Shown here in pieces: positions 34,339 to 43,260 of a DNA stretch of 64,000 bases. The number at the start of each line of letters is the position of its first letter. Position 1 is the stretch's first letter. The notes below the pieces were generated by a model. The model made no database searches, was not told the DNA's origin, and worked only from the letters and a program-made list of their open reading frames with translations. The stretch is from Sphingomonas sp. OK281 (GTDB lineage Bacteria; Pseudomonadota; Alphaproteobacteria; Sphingomonadales; Sphingomonadaceae), in NCBI RefSeq assembly GCF_900115295.1, contig NZ_FOVZ01000001.1, positions 930,001 to 994,000 of the forward strand, given 5' to 3'. The position numbers and the translations under genes are program-made.

Positions 34339-36174
34339 TTACCAGCCGGTCGGCTTGCCCTTGTTCTGGACGTCCAGCCAGACCTTCAACGGCGCGAAAT
34401 ACTCGACCAGTGCCGCGCCAGACATCTCCGGGCTCCCGGTGAACACCTGCAACGCATCCGGCCAAGGCTTCGACTGGCCCATGCTCAGCATAGCGTTCAA
34501 CTTCGTCCCCACCGCCTTGTTGTCGTAGAACGAGCAGCGATGCAGCGGCCCCTTCCAGCCGGACTGGTCGCACGCCGCCTTGTAGAACTGGAACTGCAAC
34601 ACACGCGCCAGGAAGTAGCGCGTGTACGGCACCGCCGCCGGGATGTGGTATTTCGCGCCCGCATCGAACTTGGTCTCGTCGCGTACGACCGGCGGCTTGA
34701 TCCCCTGATACTGGAGCCGCAACGCGTCCCACGCAGCCTGATAGCCGGTCGCCGGGATCTGGCCCGAGAACACGCCCCAGCGCCATTTGTCGATCAGCAG
34801 CCCGAACGGCAGGAACGCGACCTTGTCCATCGCCTGGCGCAGCAGCAGCCCGATATCCTTGTCCGCGCTCGGCGCCTTCGCCTGATCGAGCAACCCGATC
34901 TTGACGAGGTAATCCGGCGTGATCGACAGCGCGACGGTATCGCCGATCGCCTCGTGGAACCCGTCGTTCGCGCCGTTCGCGTAGAGGAACGGCTGAGCCT
35001 TGTACGCCCGCTGGTAGTAATTGTGGCCGAGCTCGTGATGAATGGTGACGAAGTCGTCCGCGTTCACCTTCGTGCACATCTTGATCCGGATATCGTCCTT
35101 GTTGTCGATATCCCACGCCGACGCATGACAGATCACGTCGCGATCGGCAGGCTTGGTGATCTGCGACCGCTTCCAGAACGTGTCCGGGAGTGGTGCGAAG
35201 CCGAGCGACGAATAGAAGCCCTCGCCCTGCTTCACCATCTTGAGCGGGTCATAACCCTTCGCCTTGAGCAGTTCGCCGGTATCGTAGCCGAGGTCGCCCG
35301 CACCCTTCGGCGCGACGATATCGTAGATATTGCCCCATTCCTGCGCCCACATGTTGCCGAGCAGGTCGCTGCGGATCGGCCCGGTCTTCGCCTGCACCGC
35401 GTCGCCGTATTTTTCGTTCAGCTTCCACCGCGTGTAGGTGTGGAGCGCCATGTACAGCGGCTCGACCTGCTTCCAGATCGTGTCGGTCAGCGCCGCGAAC
35501 TGCTCGGGCGTCATGTCGTAGCCCGAGCGCCACAACGCGCCGACGTCCTTGTAGCCGAGCTCGCGTGCGCCTTCGTTGGAGATCGACGTCATCTTCGCAT
35601 AGTCGCCGCGCATCGGCGCACCGACCTTGTCGTTCCAGCTCGTCCACATCTCGGTCAGCTTGGCGGGATCGCGCGTCGAGCCCATGGCGGCCTCGATATC
35701 CGACCCGTTGATCGGCTTGCCGTCGAGCGTGCCCATGCCCTTGCCGTAGGACGACGACATCTTGGTGGTCAGGGTCGACAGTTCCTCGGATGCGCCGGGC
35801 CGCGTCGGTGCCGGCAGGGTCAGCCCACCACGCAGCAGGTCGAGCTTGCGCTTGGTATCGAACGACAGTCCCGGCAGCGACGCGTACCGCGCCGCACCGA
35901 GCGCGTACTTGACGCCGAGATCGGTCATCTCCGCGCCGGATTTGGCCGCCAGCGCATCGGTATCGTCGGTGATGTAGGTCGCGTTGACCCATGCCACGCG
36001 GTTGGCGTCGAGCGAGGCCGCCGCCATCGCCGCCTCGGCCTCCGCAACGAACGCGTCGGCCTGCGCGACAGTCGGCTTGCCGGTGGCGGTCGATGCGGGT
36101 GCGGCCTGGGCCCGGGCGGCGGCAGGCGCGGCGATCGCGCACGCGAGCGCGATCAGAGAGACGGTACGGATCAT
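34339..36174 (-). CDS. Peptidyl-dipeptidase, M2 family (ACE-like)
   Basis: A 611-aa zinc metallopeptidase homologous to angiotensin-converting enzyme. The zinc site is HEXXH (His380, Glu381, His384 in TIHHELGHNYYQ) with the third ligand Glu408 in FHEAIGDT. A signal peptide (1-22, ending ARAQ) sends it to the periplasm. It would remove C-terminal dipeptides from oligopeptides; Xanthomonas has a characterised single-domain enzyme of this size. The ATG has AGGGGAAGC upstream. It is last in a minus-strand run with the alpha/beta hydrolase and GH43 genes but is functionally separate. Confidence 0.93.
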   Translation of the reverse strand: MIRTVSLIALACAIAAPAAARAQAAPASTATGKPTVAQADAFVAEAEAAMAAASLDANRVAWVNATYITDDTDALAAKSGAEMTDLGVKYALGAARYASLPGLSFDTKRKLDLLRGGLTLPAPTRPGASEELSTLTTKMSSSYGKGMGTLDGKPINGSDIEAAMGSTRDPAKLTEMWTSWNDKVGAPMRGDYAKMTSISNEGARELGYKDVGALWRSGYDMTPEQFAALTDTIWKQVEPLYMALHTYTRWKLNEKYGDAVQAKTGPIRSDLLGNMWAQEWGNIYDIVAPKGAGDLGYDTGELLKAKGYDPLKMVKQGEGFYSSLGFAPLPDTFWKRSQITKPADRDVICHASAWDIDNKDDIRIKMCTKVNADDFVTIHHELGHNYYQRAYKAQPFLYANGANDGFHEAIGDTVALSITPDYLVKIGLLDQAKAPSADKDIGLLLRQAMDKVAFLPFGLLIDKWRWGVFSGQIPATGYQAAWDALRLQYQGIKPPVVRDETKFDAGAKYHIPAAVPYTRYFLARVLQFQFYKAACDQSGWKGPLHRCSFYDNKAVGTKLNAMLSMGQSKPWPDALQVFTGSPEMSGAALVEYFAPLKVWLDVQNKGKPTGW

Positions 36175-36271
36175 GTGCTTCCCCTGGATTATGCGTCCAG
36201 AGTGCGGAAGCGGCGCGGCGCGGTCAACCGGGTTGACGATGATCGACTGTCTGAGTTGCGCCCGCTCCGAG

Positions 36272-37033
36272 TCACGCGGCCAGGAAGTCGGCGATCGCCT
36301 GACCGAGTTCGGGCTTCACGACGGCGCTCATGTGGCCGCCGGGGGTTTCGACATATGTTCCGTTCGGAAGCGCCGCCGCCAAGTCCGGTGCCGAGCCGTT
36401 GTCCTGATCCTCCCCGCCGCAGACCACCAGTGTCGGCTGCTGGATTGCCTTCACGGTCTCGAGCGGGGTATCGGCGAACGTTTCGAGAATGCCGAGTAAC
36501 GCGACCGGGTCGCCGCCGGTAGTCTTCAGGAAAGCTTCGGCCAGCCATTCCGGCGTGCCCTGAACATGCTGGCCGAGCTTCGTCAGGATATTGCGGAAAT
36601 GCCCGGCGCGGCGCGATGTCTGCGTCAGTCCCTCAAGCCCCATGCCGGAGAAGATCACCTTGCGCGGGGTCGCGCCGGTCGCCAGCATCCGCGACGTCGT
36701 CCGCGCGCCCAGCGAATACCCGCCAAGATCATACTCCGTCAGCCCGAGGTGCGCGACCAGCGCGTGTCCGTCCTGTGTCAGGGCATCGGCCGGATACGCC
36801 TCCAGCCCGTGCGGCTTGTCGCTCTCGCCGTGTGCGCGCAGGTCCGGCATGATCACCCGGAAGCCCTTTGCCGCGATCTTCGCGGCATGACCGTAGCGGA
36901 TCCAGTTGGTCTTCGCGTCGGAGAAATAGCCGTGAATCAACACCACCGGCCGGCCCTCGCCCACTTCGCGCCACGCGATTCGCGTCCCGTCGAAGCTTTC
37001 GAAATACTGGGTCTCGGTCGGGGTGCTAGTCAC
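36272..37033 (-). CDS. Alpha/beta hydrolase
   Basis: A 253-aa alpha/beta hydrolase fold enzyme. It shows the oxyanion segment LIHGYFSD, a nucleophile elbow GYSLG (Ser at about residue 105), an acid Asp in GGEDQDNG and the catalytic His in GGHMSAV near the C-terminus. No signal peptide, so cytoplasmic. It starts with GTG with AGGA upstream. It lies 69 bp after the GH43 gene on the same strand and could be an esterase for imported acylated sugars, but the fold does not show the substrate. Confidence 0.85.
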   Translation of the reverse strand: MTSTPTETQYFESFDGTRIAWREVGEGRPVVLIHGYFSDAKTNWIRYGHAAKIAAKGFRVIMPDLRAHGESDKPHGLEAYPADALTQDGHALVAHLGLTEYDLGGYSLGARTTSRMLATGATPRKVIFSGMGLEGLTQTSRRAGHFRNILTKLGQHVQGTPEWLAEAFLKTTGGDPVALLGILETFADTPLETVKAIQQPTLVVCGGEDQDNGSAPDLAAALPNGTYVETPGGHMSAVVKPELGQAIADFLAA

Positions 37034-37102
37034 GGGATCGTCCTGCTAGGGCTGTTGCCGTCAGTTCGGTCGCCGCATCGGACGTGTCAAGCCGGCTGTC
37101 GC

Positions 37103-38734
37103 TCACGCATCGCGCTGTTCCTCATAGTGGAAATAGCCGAAGTCCGCGGGATGCCCCGTGCCGGACAGATCCTGGCACGCCATGCCGACAAAAGCTCCGG
37201 TGAAGTTGGGCATGCCTGGCAAGGTCGCCTCGTCCGACAGGATGCTGGCATCGAATATCTCGGGCAACCAGACCCATTCGCGTGCGTCGCCGAGCCGGTA
37301 ACCGAAGTGGAGCGTTTCGTGATCCACCTGCACCCGTAACGCCACGGGGCCCAGCCCGATCGAGACGGCCGGTGTCAGCGTGCTCCTTTGGGTATCGCGG
37401 GGGATCGCAGACAGGACCTGGAGCTGGCGCTGGCCGTCGTCGCCGGCGGTGACATGCAGATAGTGGAATTTGGTCGCGTTATAATAGCATACCAGTCCGG
37501 CGGCCTGCTGGAAGTGATGCGGCGTATAATCCGTCCGGGTCTCCGCGTGATAGCGGAACGCCTGCTGGCGGCGCGCGACCAGCGACTGGACGAAATGACT
37601 GCCGATCGTCTCGCAACCGTGCAGGCGGAGATGGCCGGGGCGTGCTTCCAGGCTGAACAACTGGTCTGGATAGGGCGTACGGAGCCACTGGAACGTCGTC
37701 GGCAAGATGCTGCTGTCGAAATTGGTATGCTCGATCAGCGGGCTGTGCTCCGGCGAACCCGGGATGGTCGCCACGTCCAGTTGCGGACGCCCCTGTCCGT
37801 CCGACGTCCTCAACCAGCCGTCGTCGCCCCAGCGCATCGGCTGGATCGCGGTTTCGCGGCCTAGCACGCACCGATCGCTGCGCGGCAGCGGACGGCCGCA
37901 AAGGTAGACCATGTACGTCTCGCCCGTCGGCGTGTCGACGAGATCGCCATGCCCGGCGCGCTGCAAGTCCGCGCCGTGCGGTGTCGTCCGCCCGGTGCCA
38001 ATGGCAGTCAGGACCGGACCGTCGGGATGAACCTCGTAAGGGCCGAACAGTTCGCGCGACCGCGCCATGACGACCGCGTGGCTACGCTCGGTTCCCCCTT
38101 CCGCGACGAGCAGGTGATACCAGCCGTCGCGCTTGTAGAGATGCGGTCCCTCGGTGAAGCCGAGCGCAGTGCCTTCGAAGATCCCGCGGCGTTCACCGAC
38201 CATTCGGCCGGTATCGAGGTCGATCTGCTGGATGACGATTCCCGCGAACCGTCGACGGTCCGGCCGGTGGTCCCACAGCATGTTGACGAGCCAGCTTCGC
38301 CCGTCGTCGTCATGGAACAGGGCGGGATCGAAGCCGCTGCTGTTGAGGTGTACCGGGTCCGACCACGGGCCGTCGATTTGCTCAGCGGTCACCATGTAAT
38401 TGTGGAAATCGCGCAACGAGGCGCCCCCTGCACCGTCGACGGTGGTCTGCCCGTACCGCTTCACATCGGTGAACAAAAGGTGAAAGCGACCGTGCGCATA
38501 ACTCAGGTCCGGTGCCCAGACACCGCACGAATCCGGATTGCCGCGCATGTCGAGCTGGCTCGCGCGGCTGAGCGGCCGAGCGACGACCTGCCAGTTTGCC
38601 AGATCGCGGGAATGGTGGATCTGGACGCCGGGATACCATTCGAACGTCGAGGTCGCGACATAGTAATCGTCGACGACGCGCACGATCGAGGGATCAGGAT
38701 TGAACCCGCGCAGGATCGGATTGCGAATGGTCAT
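37103..38734 (-). CDS. GH43 beta-xylosidase (cytoplasmic)
   Basis: A 543-aa GH43 enzyme of the XynB beta-xylosidase type (subfamily 11/12). A five-bladed propeller carries the catalytic base Asp14 (FNPDPSIV), pKa-tuning Asp136 (GFDPALFHDDDG) and acid Glu195 (FTEGPHLYK). A C-terminal beta-sandwich (from about 330) closes the active site. No signal peptide. The frame is open far upstream, but the ATG at 38734 overlaps the transporter stop (ATGA) and starts at the canonical NPILRGFNPDPS. It would split xylo-oligosaccharides imported by the coupled transporter. Confidence 0.92.
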   Translation of the reverse strand: MTIRNPILRGFNPDPSIVRVVDDYYVATSTFEWYPGVQIHHSRDLANWQVVARPLSRASQLDMRGNPDSCGVWAPDLSYAHGRFHLLFTDVKRYGQTTVDGAGGASLRDFHNYMVTAEQIDGPWSDPVHLNSSGFDPALFHDDDGRSWLVNMLWDHRPDRRRFAGIVIQQIDLDTGRMVGERRGIFEGTALGFTEGPHLYKRDGWYHLLVAEGGTERSHAVVMARSRELFGPYEVHPDGPVLTAIGTGRTTPHGADLQRAGHGDLVDTPTGETYMVYLCGRPLPRSDRCVLGRETAIQPMRWGDDGWLRTSDGQGRPQLDVATIPGSPEHSPLIEHTNFDSSILPTTFQWLRTPYPDQLFSLEARPGHLRLHGCETIGSHFVQSLVARRQQAFRYHAETRTDYTPHHFQQAAGLVCYYNATKFHYLHVTAGDDGQRQLQVLSAIPRDTQRSTLTPAVSIGLGPVALRVQVDHETLHFGYRLGDAREWVWLPEIFDASILSDEATLPGMPNFTGAFVGMACQDLSGTGHPADFGYFHYEEQRDA

Positions 38735-39972
38735 GCAGGCTTTCGTATCAAAGACCAGAGGAGCGCGGCGCCGGCGAGATCGAGCAGGCCGAGCAGGACG
38801 AAGAACGGTTGATACCCGACGGCGCCTACCAGCGAACCGAGCACCAGGGTGAAGATCAGCACGCCGAGATTGGCCGCGGTGCCGGACATGCCGGTGACCG
38901 TCGCGACCTGATCCTGCGGGAACAGGTCCGATGCCAGGGTGATGACGGTCACCGACAGCGTCTGGTGCGCGAACCCGCCGAGGCACAACAAGGCGATAGC
39001 CGCGACCGGACTGCTCGCGGTCCCGACGAACATCATGCCCGTCATCAGCACCGCGCCGAGCGTGAACGCCCAGCGTCGCGCGTCGATCAGGTCGACGCCG
39101 CGGCGCTGCAACCATGCGACGACCGCGGGGCCGAACAGGCAGCCCAGGTCGGCCGCCAGAAAGGGCAGCCACGCGAACAGCGCGATCTGCCCGAGATCGA
39201 AATGCCTCACCTGGACCAGATACAGCGGCATCCAGAGCGACAGCATCCCCCAGACCGGATCCGCCAGGAAGCGCGCACCGGCTATCGCCCAGAGGTTTCG
39301 GCGGCGCAGCAGCGCCCACAGCGGCGGGCGTTGCCGCGTCACGGCAAGCGCGACCTCCTGTCCTTCGACGATGTAGGCGCGTTCGCCAGCCGACAGATGC
39401 CGATGCCGCGCAGGGGTCTGGTACCAGACCAGCCAGGCGATCACCCAGAGCAGCCCCAGGCCACCCGCGACGAAGAAGGCTGCGCGCCAACTATGGTTGA
39501 GCACGGCCCAGGCGACGAGCGGCGGGGCAAACACCGCGCCGAACGACGCCCCGATCTGGTAGATGCCACCGGCCACGCCGCGCTCTTTTGCCGGAAACCA
39601 TTCGGCGACCAGCTTCATGCCGGCAGGCTGGGCCGACCCCTCGACCAAACCCAGCGCACCGCGGAGTCCGGCGAACCCGAGCCAGCCCGTGGCCAGTCCG
39701 TGCGCCATCGTGATCATCGACCAGACCGCGACGAACAGCGTGAAGCCGATCTTCAAGCCCACCAGATCGAGCAGATAGCCGGCGACCGGCTGGAACATGA
39801 TCCCGACCTGGAACGCCCCGGTTATCCACGAATATTCGACCGCGCTGATATGCTGTTCGGCCATGATCGCCGGCGCGGCGACTCCCAGCACGCTGCGCGC
39901 GAGGTAGTTGATGACCATCGCCACGACGAACAAGCCGATGATCGTCCAGCGAAGGTTCGAAAAACGCCGCAC
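38731..39972 (-). CDS. MFS transporter, ExuT-like, coupled to GH43 xylosidase
   Basis: A 413-aa 12-helix MFS protein of the ACS family (INYLARSVLGVAAPAIMAEQ; GYLLDLVGLKIGFT; EWFPAKERGVAGGIYQIGAS), closest in look to hexuronate transporters. It starts with GTG with AGGGAG upstream and overlaps the GH43 gene by 4 bp. The pair suggests uptake of xylo-oligosaccharides, perhaps acidic ones carrying (methyl)glucuronate. It is divergent from a LacI regulator with a palindromic site between. Confidence 0.88.
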   Translation of the reverse strand: MRRFSNLRWTIIGLFVVAMVINYLARSVLGVAAPAIMAEQHISAVEYSWITGAFQVGIMFQPVAGYLLDLVGLKIGFTLFVAVWSMITMAHGLATGWLGFAGLRGALGLVEGSAQPAGMKLVAEWFPAKERGVAGGIYQIGASFGAVFAPPLVAWAVLNHSWRAAFFVAGGLGLLWVIAWLVWYQTPARHRHLSAGERAYIVEGQEVALAVTRQRPPLWALLRRRNLWAIAGARFLADPVWGMLSLWMPLYLVQVRHFDLGQIALFAWLPFLAADLGCLFGPAVVAWLQRRGVDLIDARRWAFTLGAVLMTGMMFVGTASSPVAAIALLCLGGFAHQTLSVTVITLASDLFPQDQVATVTGMSGTAANLGVLIFTLVLGSLVGAVGYQPFFVLLGLLDLAGAALLWSLIRKPA

Positions 39973-40058
39973 CGGCTACTCCCTTTGGCGACATGCCGGA
40001 CTGATTTCGACGTCGGCGACCCAAGGCCGGCGCGCCGCCGCTCTTGTTACGTGGTGTA

Positions 40059-40074
40059 ATGGTAACGTCAACAT
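40059..40074. promoter_or_regulatory. Candidate LacI-family operator between MFS/GH43 and lacI
   Basis: ATGGTAACGTCAACAT is an imperfect CG-centred palindrome (6 of 8 positions symmetric) of the LacI-site type. It lies in the 227-bp divergent region between the transporter and the LacI regulator. A wider pair GTTAC (40046-40050) and GTAAC (40062-40066) overlaps it. Confidence 0.45.
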
Positions 40075-40199
40075 CGGAACAGTCGTATGCCGTTCCTTCG
40101 TCCACTCGACGGTCGTCGTGTTGCATCATGTCTACTAAGGTATAGGGCAAGGGCGTTCGACAGGACCCGCGTCGTGGCGCGAAACGTGAGAGGAACGGT

Positions 40200-41267
40200 G
40201 TGAAGGAACGCGCTGGGCGCTTGCGCAGCCCGACGATCATCGACGTGGCCGCGCAGGCCGGGGTATCGCCAATGACGGTCTCGCGCGTCATCAACGATCG
40301 CCCCGGCGTCGATCCGCAGACGCGGGCGGGCGTGCAGGACGCGATCCGCGCGCTTGGCTATACGCCCAACCTGGCGGCGCGCAGCCTGGTGACCGCCGCC
40401 GAGCTGAAGATCGGCGTGATCTATTCGAACCCCAGCGCCGCCTTCATGAGCGACTTCCTGACGGGCGTGTTCGAGGAAGCGTCGACGCGCGGCGCGCGCC
40501 TGATCCTGCTCAAGGGCGAGAACGGTCGCCCTCCCGACCAGGCTGCGCTCGAAGACCTCGTCGCATCGGGTATCTCCGGCCTGATCTGCGCCCCCCCGCT
40601 CAGCGAGTCCGCCGCCGTCCTGGATGTCCTGCGCAAGGCTCGCGTACCGGTCGCGGCGGTTGGCGCGCATGGTATCGGTACCCTCGGCATCGAGGATGCG
40701 ATCTGTGTCCGGATCGACGATCGCCTCGCTGCCTACGAGATGACGCGCCGGCTGATCGACCTCGGGCATCGCCGCCTGGGCTTCGTCGTCGGCAACCCGG
40801 ACCAGGTCGCCAGCTTGCAGCGACTCGACGGGTTCTACGCGGCCGTGCGTGAAACCGGCGGCGTGCGGTCGACGATCGCGCAGGGTGATTTCAGCTTTGC
40901 GTCGGGGCTCGCGGCGGGTGACCAGCTGCTCCAGGCCAACCCCGCCCCGACCGCGATCTTTGCCAGCAACGACGACATGGCGGCGGCGGTCGTCTCGGTC
41001 GCGCACCGGCGGCACCTCGACGTGCCCGGCGAACTGACGGTCGTCGGCTTCGACGATACCACGGCGGCGGTCATGCTCTGGCCGCCGCTGACCACGGTAC
41101 ACCAGCCGGTGCGACGCCTCGCTGCGGAGGCGCTGGGCCTGCTTGTTTCGGAGATCGGCATGCCATCGCGACGTTCGGGCAAGCGCGCCGATCACGTACT
41201 CCCCCACGCCATAGTCGAGCGCCAGTCGACTGCGTCGCTGCCCCTGGAGACACCGCCCGCCGAGTGA
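40200..41267 (+). CDS. LacI family regulator of the GH43/transporter unit
   Basis: A 355-aa LacI/GalR regulator: helix-turn-helix IIDVAAQAGVSPMTVSRVIND (14-34), hinge PNLAARSLVTAA, then a sugar-binding effector domain. The start is GTG with AGAGGAAC upstream. It is divergent from the ExuT-like transporter and GH43 xylosidase, so repression of those genes with relief by a xylose-containing sugar is likely. It may also act on the nearby TonB receptor locus. The effector is not evident from sequence. Confidence 0.9.
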   Translation: MKERAGRLRSPTIIDVAAQAGVSPMTVSRVINDRPGVDPQTRAGVQDAIRALGYTPNLAARSLVTAAELKIGVIYSNPSAAFMSDFLTGVFEEASTRGARLILLKGENGRPPDQAALEDLVASGISGLICAPPLSESAAVLDVLRKARVPVAAVGAHGIGTLGIEDAICVRIDDRLAAYEMTRRLIDLGHRRLGFVVGNPDQVASLQRLDGFYAAVRETGGVRSTIAQGDFSFASGLAAGDQLLQANPAPTAIFASNDDMAAAVVSVAHRRHLDVPGELTVVGFDDTTAAVMLWPPLTTVHQPVRRLAAEALGLLVSEIGMPSRRSGKRADHVLPHAIVERQSTASLPLETPPAE

Positions 41268-41324
41268 GTGCCCCAAGCACCCTCGGTAGCGCAAACGTCA
41301 CCACTGTGCTGCGATATCCGGCGC

Positions 41325-42341
41325 TCACCCGCCCCTGAGCAGGCGCATGATCATCGTCCGCATGCGGCCATGATTCTCCTTCGAACCGGCGCCGAGCACG
41401 CCGTGCCGCTCGGCAGGCAAAAACGCCAGAGGGTGCCCGTCCGGGCGGAAGACGTAGTGATCGAACCATGCACGCCACGCGGCGCGCTCGGCCGGGGGGC
41501 GTTCGGCGATCGCCAGCAGCGCGAGCATCATCGCGGTATAGGGGCGGTCCGGGCCGGTCGCGAACGCGTCCCACCAGAAGTTGACGAGCACGTTGACGTC
41601 GCCGAGCGCCTCCACCTTGTGCCACCAGAGCTTCGGGACGTACAGCGCGTCGCCCGGCTCCAGTTCGACCACGATCGCACGGTCGCGGACCCGCTCGAAC
41701 CTCGGGTAGCGCGGATCGCCGCGATCGCTGTCGACCGCCAGGCTGATCGGCTGGCCGGCCATCGTGTAATCGATCGGTCCGACATACAGATCGTGGATCG
41801 CGTTTGGCGGAAACAGCGTGAAGCGCCGTCGCCCCGCCGCCACGCAGGCGACGTTGTCCATCTGATCATAGTGGCACGCGACCGTCGACGCATGGCCGAT
41901 CCAGATGCGCGGCTGGACGGTCGGGGGAACAAAGGCAAGCCGGGTGGTTTGTTCGATACCCGGCAGATACGTCTCGGCTGGCAGCGATCCCATGTACATG
42001 CTGGATGCCGCGGGCCGGCCGGCACCATCGAGGATTTCGGCAAGCGCCGCGCCGAACGGCATTGCGCGACGCTCGAAGTTGAACCCGGTCAGCGCCTCGT
42101 CATAGGTATAACGCGCACCGATAGCAGGATCGCCGACAAACACTTCGGCGGTGCGCCCTGCATCGAATCGCTTCAGCTGCTCGACCACGCCGTCCAGGCC
42201 GCCGCCGGGGGTCGCAGCGCCTGCAAACATCGGCCAATCCCGCGCTACGCCGCGAAGAACCACGGGTTCGCCCCGTTCCATCACCATCGCCCGGAAGGCG
42301 TCGGGAACGGTCAGCGCCTCCGCCGGGGGCGCGTCGATCAT
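41325..42341 (-). CDS. Cupin-like (JmjC/FIH-type) protein of the TonB-halogenase locus
   Basis: A 338-aa protein of the cupin_8 (JmjC/FIH-like) family. The Fe(II) triad reads as His157 and Asp159 (ACHYDQMDN) and His241 (PKLWWHKVEAL), so it is probably a 2-oxoglutarate/Fe(II) oxygenase. No signal peptide. It overlaps sapC by 4 bp, downstream of it. Genes like this recur with TonB receptors, SapC and tryptophan-halogenase-family proteins in sphingomonads, Caulobacter and Xanthomonas; the substrate is unknown. Confidence 0.85.
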   Translation of the reverse strand: MIDAPPAEALTVPDAFRAMVMERGEPVVLRGVARDWPMFAGAATPGGGLDGVVEQLKRFDAGRTAEVFVGDPAIGARYTYDEALTGFNFERRAMPFGAALAEILDGAGRPAASSMYMGSLPAETYLPGIEQTTRLAFVPPTVQPRIWIGHASTVACHYDQMDNVACVAAGRRRFTLFPPNAIHDLYVGPIDYTMAGQPISLAVDSDRGDPRYPRFERVRDRAIVVELEPGDALYVPKLWWHKVEALGDVNVLVNFWWDAFATGPDRPYTAMMLALLAIAERPPAERAAWRAWFDHYVFRPDGHPLAFLPAERHGVLGAGSKENHGRMRTMIMRLLRGG

Positions 42342-43024
42342 GCGGCATCCCCGCCGGTTCGATCGTTTCGCATCCGCGCAAGCGTGCGCAAATGGCGTAC
42401 CGAGCCGGTTTGCGCATAGGCGAGTTGCAGGTCGCCGCTCCGGAACAGCGCGAGCACCGTCGCATCGGGAAGCGCGTGCAGCGCATCGAGGCTGATCGTG
42501 TACAGGCCATCCAGACGCAGATGCTCGCCGTCATCGAAGTCCATCGTCACGTCGATCGGTTCGAGCAGACGATGCGCGAGAAGCCTCTGGATGAACGCGT
42601 CCGTCTCGGGGATGCCGACCTGCAAGGTATGCAACGCGTGCTGGACCCGACGCAACATCGGTGCAGGCTCGCCATCGAGATCGAACAACGCCGCGCCATC
42701 CGGTTCGCCGAAGACCGGATGATCGAGGTCGACAACCAATTGGCCATCGGTGACGTAGAACCCCTGGCGTTCGAGGTCGGCAGGTCGATAGTCCGGCAGC
42801 GCACCACGGACGGCAACCAGATTATGGCCCGGCTCGATACCCATGACGACGCCCGCGTAGAACGCCCCCGTCTCGGGATGCTTCGTGAAGAGGATGGGAT
42901 AATAAGCCGACGCACGAACGAACTCGTCGACGACGATCTGCGCGAAATGACGTTCCCCATCGGCGGCGCGCGATACGCCCAGCGTCGCATGTCGTGCACG
43001 CGTCAGCACTTCCCAAACGGCCAC
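42338..43024 (-). CDS. SapC family protein
   Basis: A 228-aa SapC-family protein (segments FAQIVVDEFVRASAYYPILFTK and FYAGVVMGIEPGHNL). I start it at the GTG at 43024, which has GGAGAGGGG a few bases upstream; the longer frame to 43102 adds residues unlike the family. The name comes from a Campylobacter S-layer-linked gene, but the function is unproven. It is cytoplasmic by sequence, divergent from the TonB receptor and coupled to the cupin-like gene by ATGA overlap. Confidence 0.83.
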   Translation of the reverse strand: MAVWEVLTRARHATLGVSRAADGERHFAQIVVDEFVRASAYYPILFTKHPETGAFYAGVVMGIEPGHNLVAVRGALPDYRPADLERQGFYVTDGQLVVDLDHPVFGEPDGAALFDLDGEPAPMLRRVQHALHTLQVGIPETDAFIQRLLAHRLLEPIDVTMDFDDGEHLRLDGLYTISLDALHALPDATVLALFRSGDLQLAYAQTGSVRHLRTLARMRNDRTGGDAA

Positions 43025-43114
43025 CCCGTACCCCTCTCCGAACCGACGTGTTTGTCCGTCAGATTGCACAGCGCGACACGAATGCAAAGGCGTATCAATC
43101 ACTCATACAAAAGC

Positions 43115-43155
43115 TTGCAATAGCCCTCCGGCTGCGTACTGTGAGCGCTACCGCA
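43115..43155 (+). promoter_or_regulatory. Candidate promoter and operator for the 1022-aa TonB receptor
   Basis: TTGCAA (43115-43120) and TACTGT (43137-43142) are 16 bp apart. TGTGAGCGCTACCGCA (43140-43155), an imperfect palindrome on an AGCGCT core, overlaps the -10 region and resembles LacI-family sugar operators. The receptor ATG is about 105 bp downstream. Confidence 0.35.
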
Positions 43156-43260
43156 GAGGAAAAGAGGGTGGAAGAACACCCCGACTCGGCTGTTCGAAAA
43201 CTAGGTCGCACACGCCCCATATCAGAAGGGCGGCGCGATTTCTCATGAGGGGATGTTGAA

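Noticed and set aside
33145..36522. 1125-aa plus-strand ORF
   Set aside because: It runs in another frame through suxC and antisense through the M2 peptidase, both well supported by catalytic motifs. Arg/Pro/Ala-rich composition marks it as a shadow.
38735..39490. N-terminal extension of the GH43 xylosidase frame
   Set aside because: It is a shifted reading of the MFS gene on the same strand; the GH43 fold begins at 38734.
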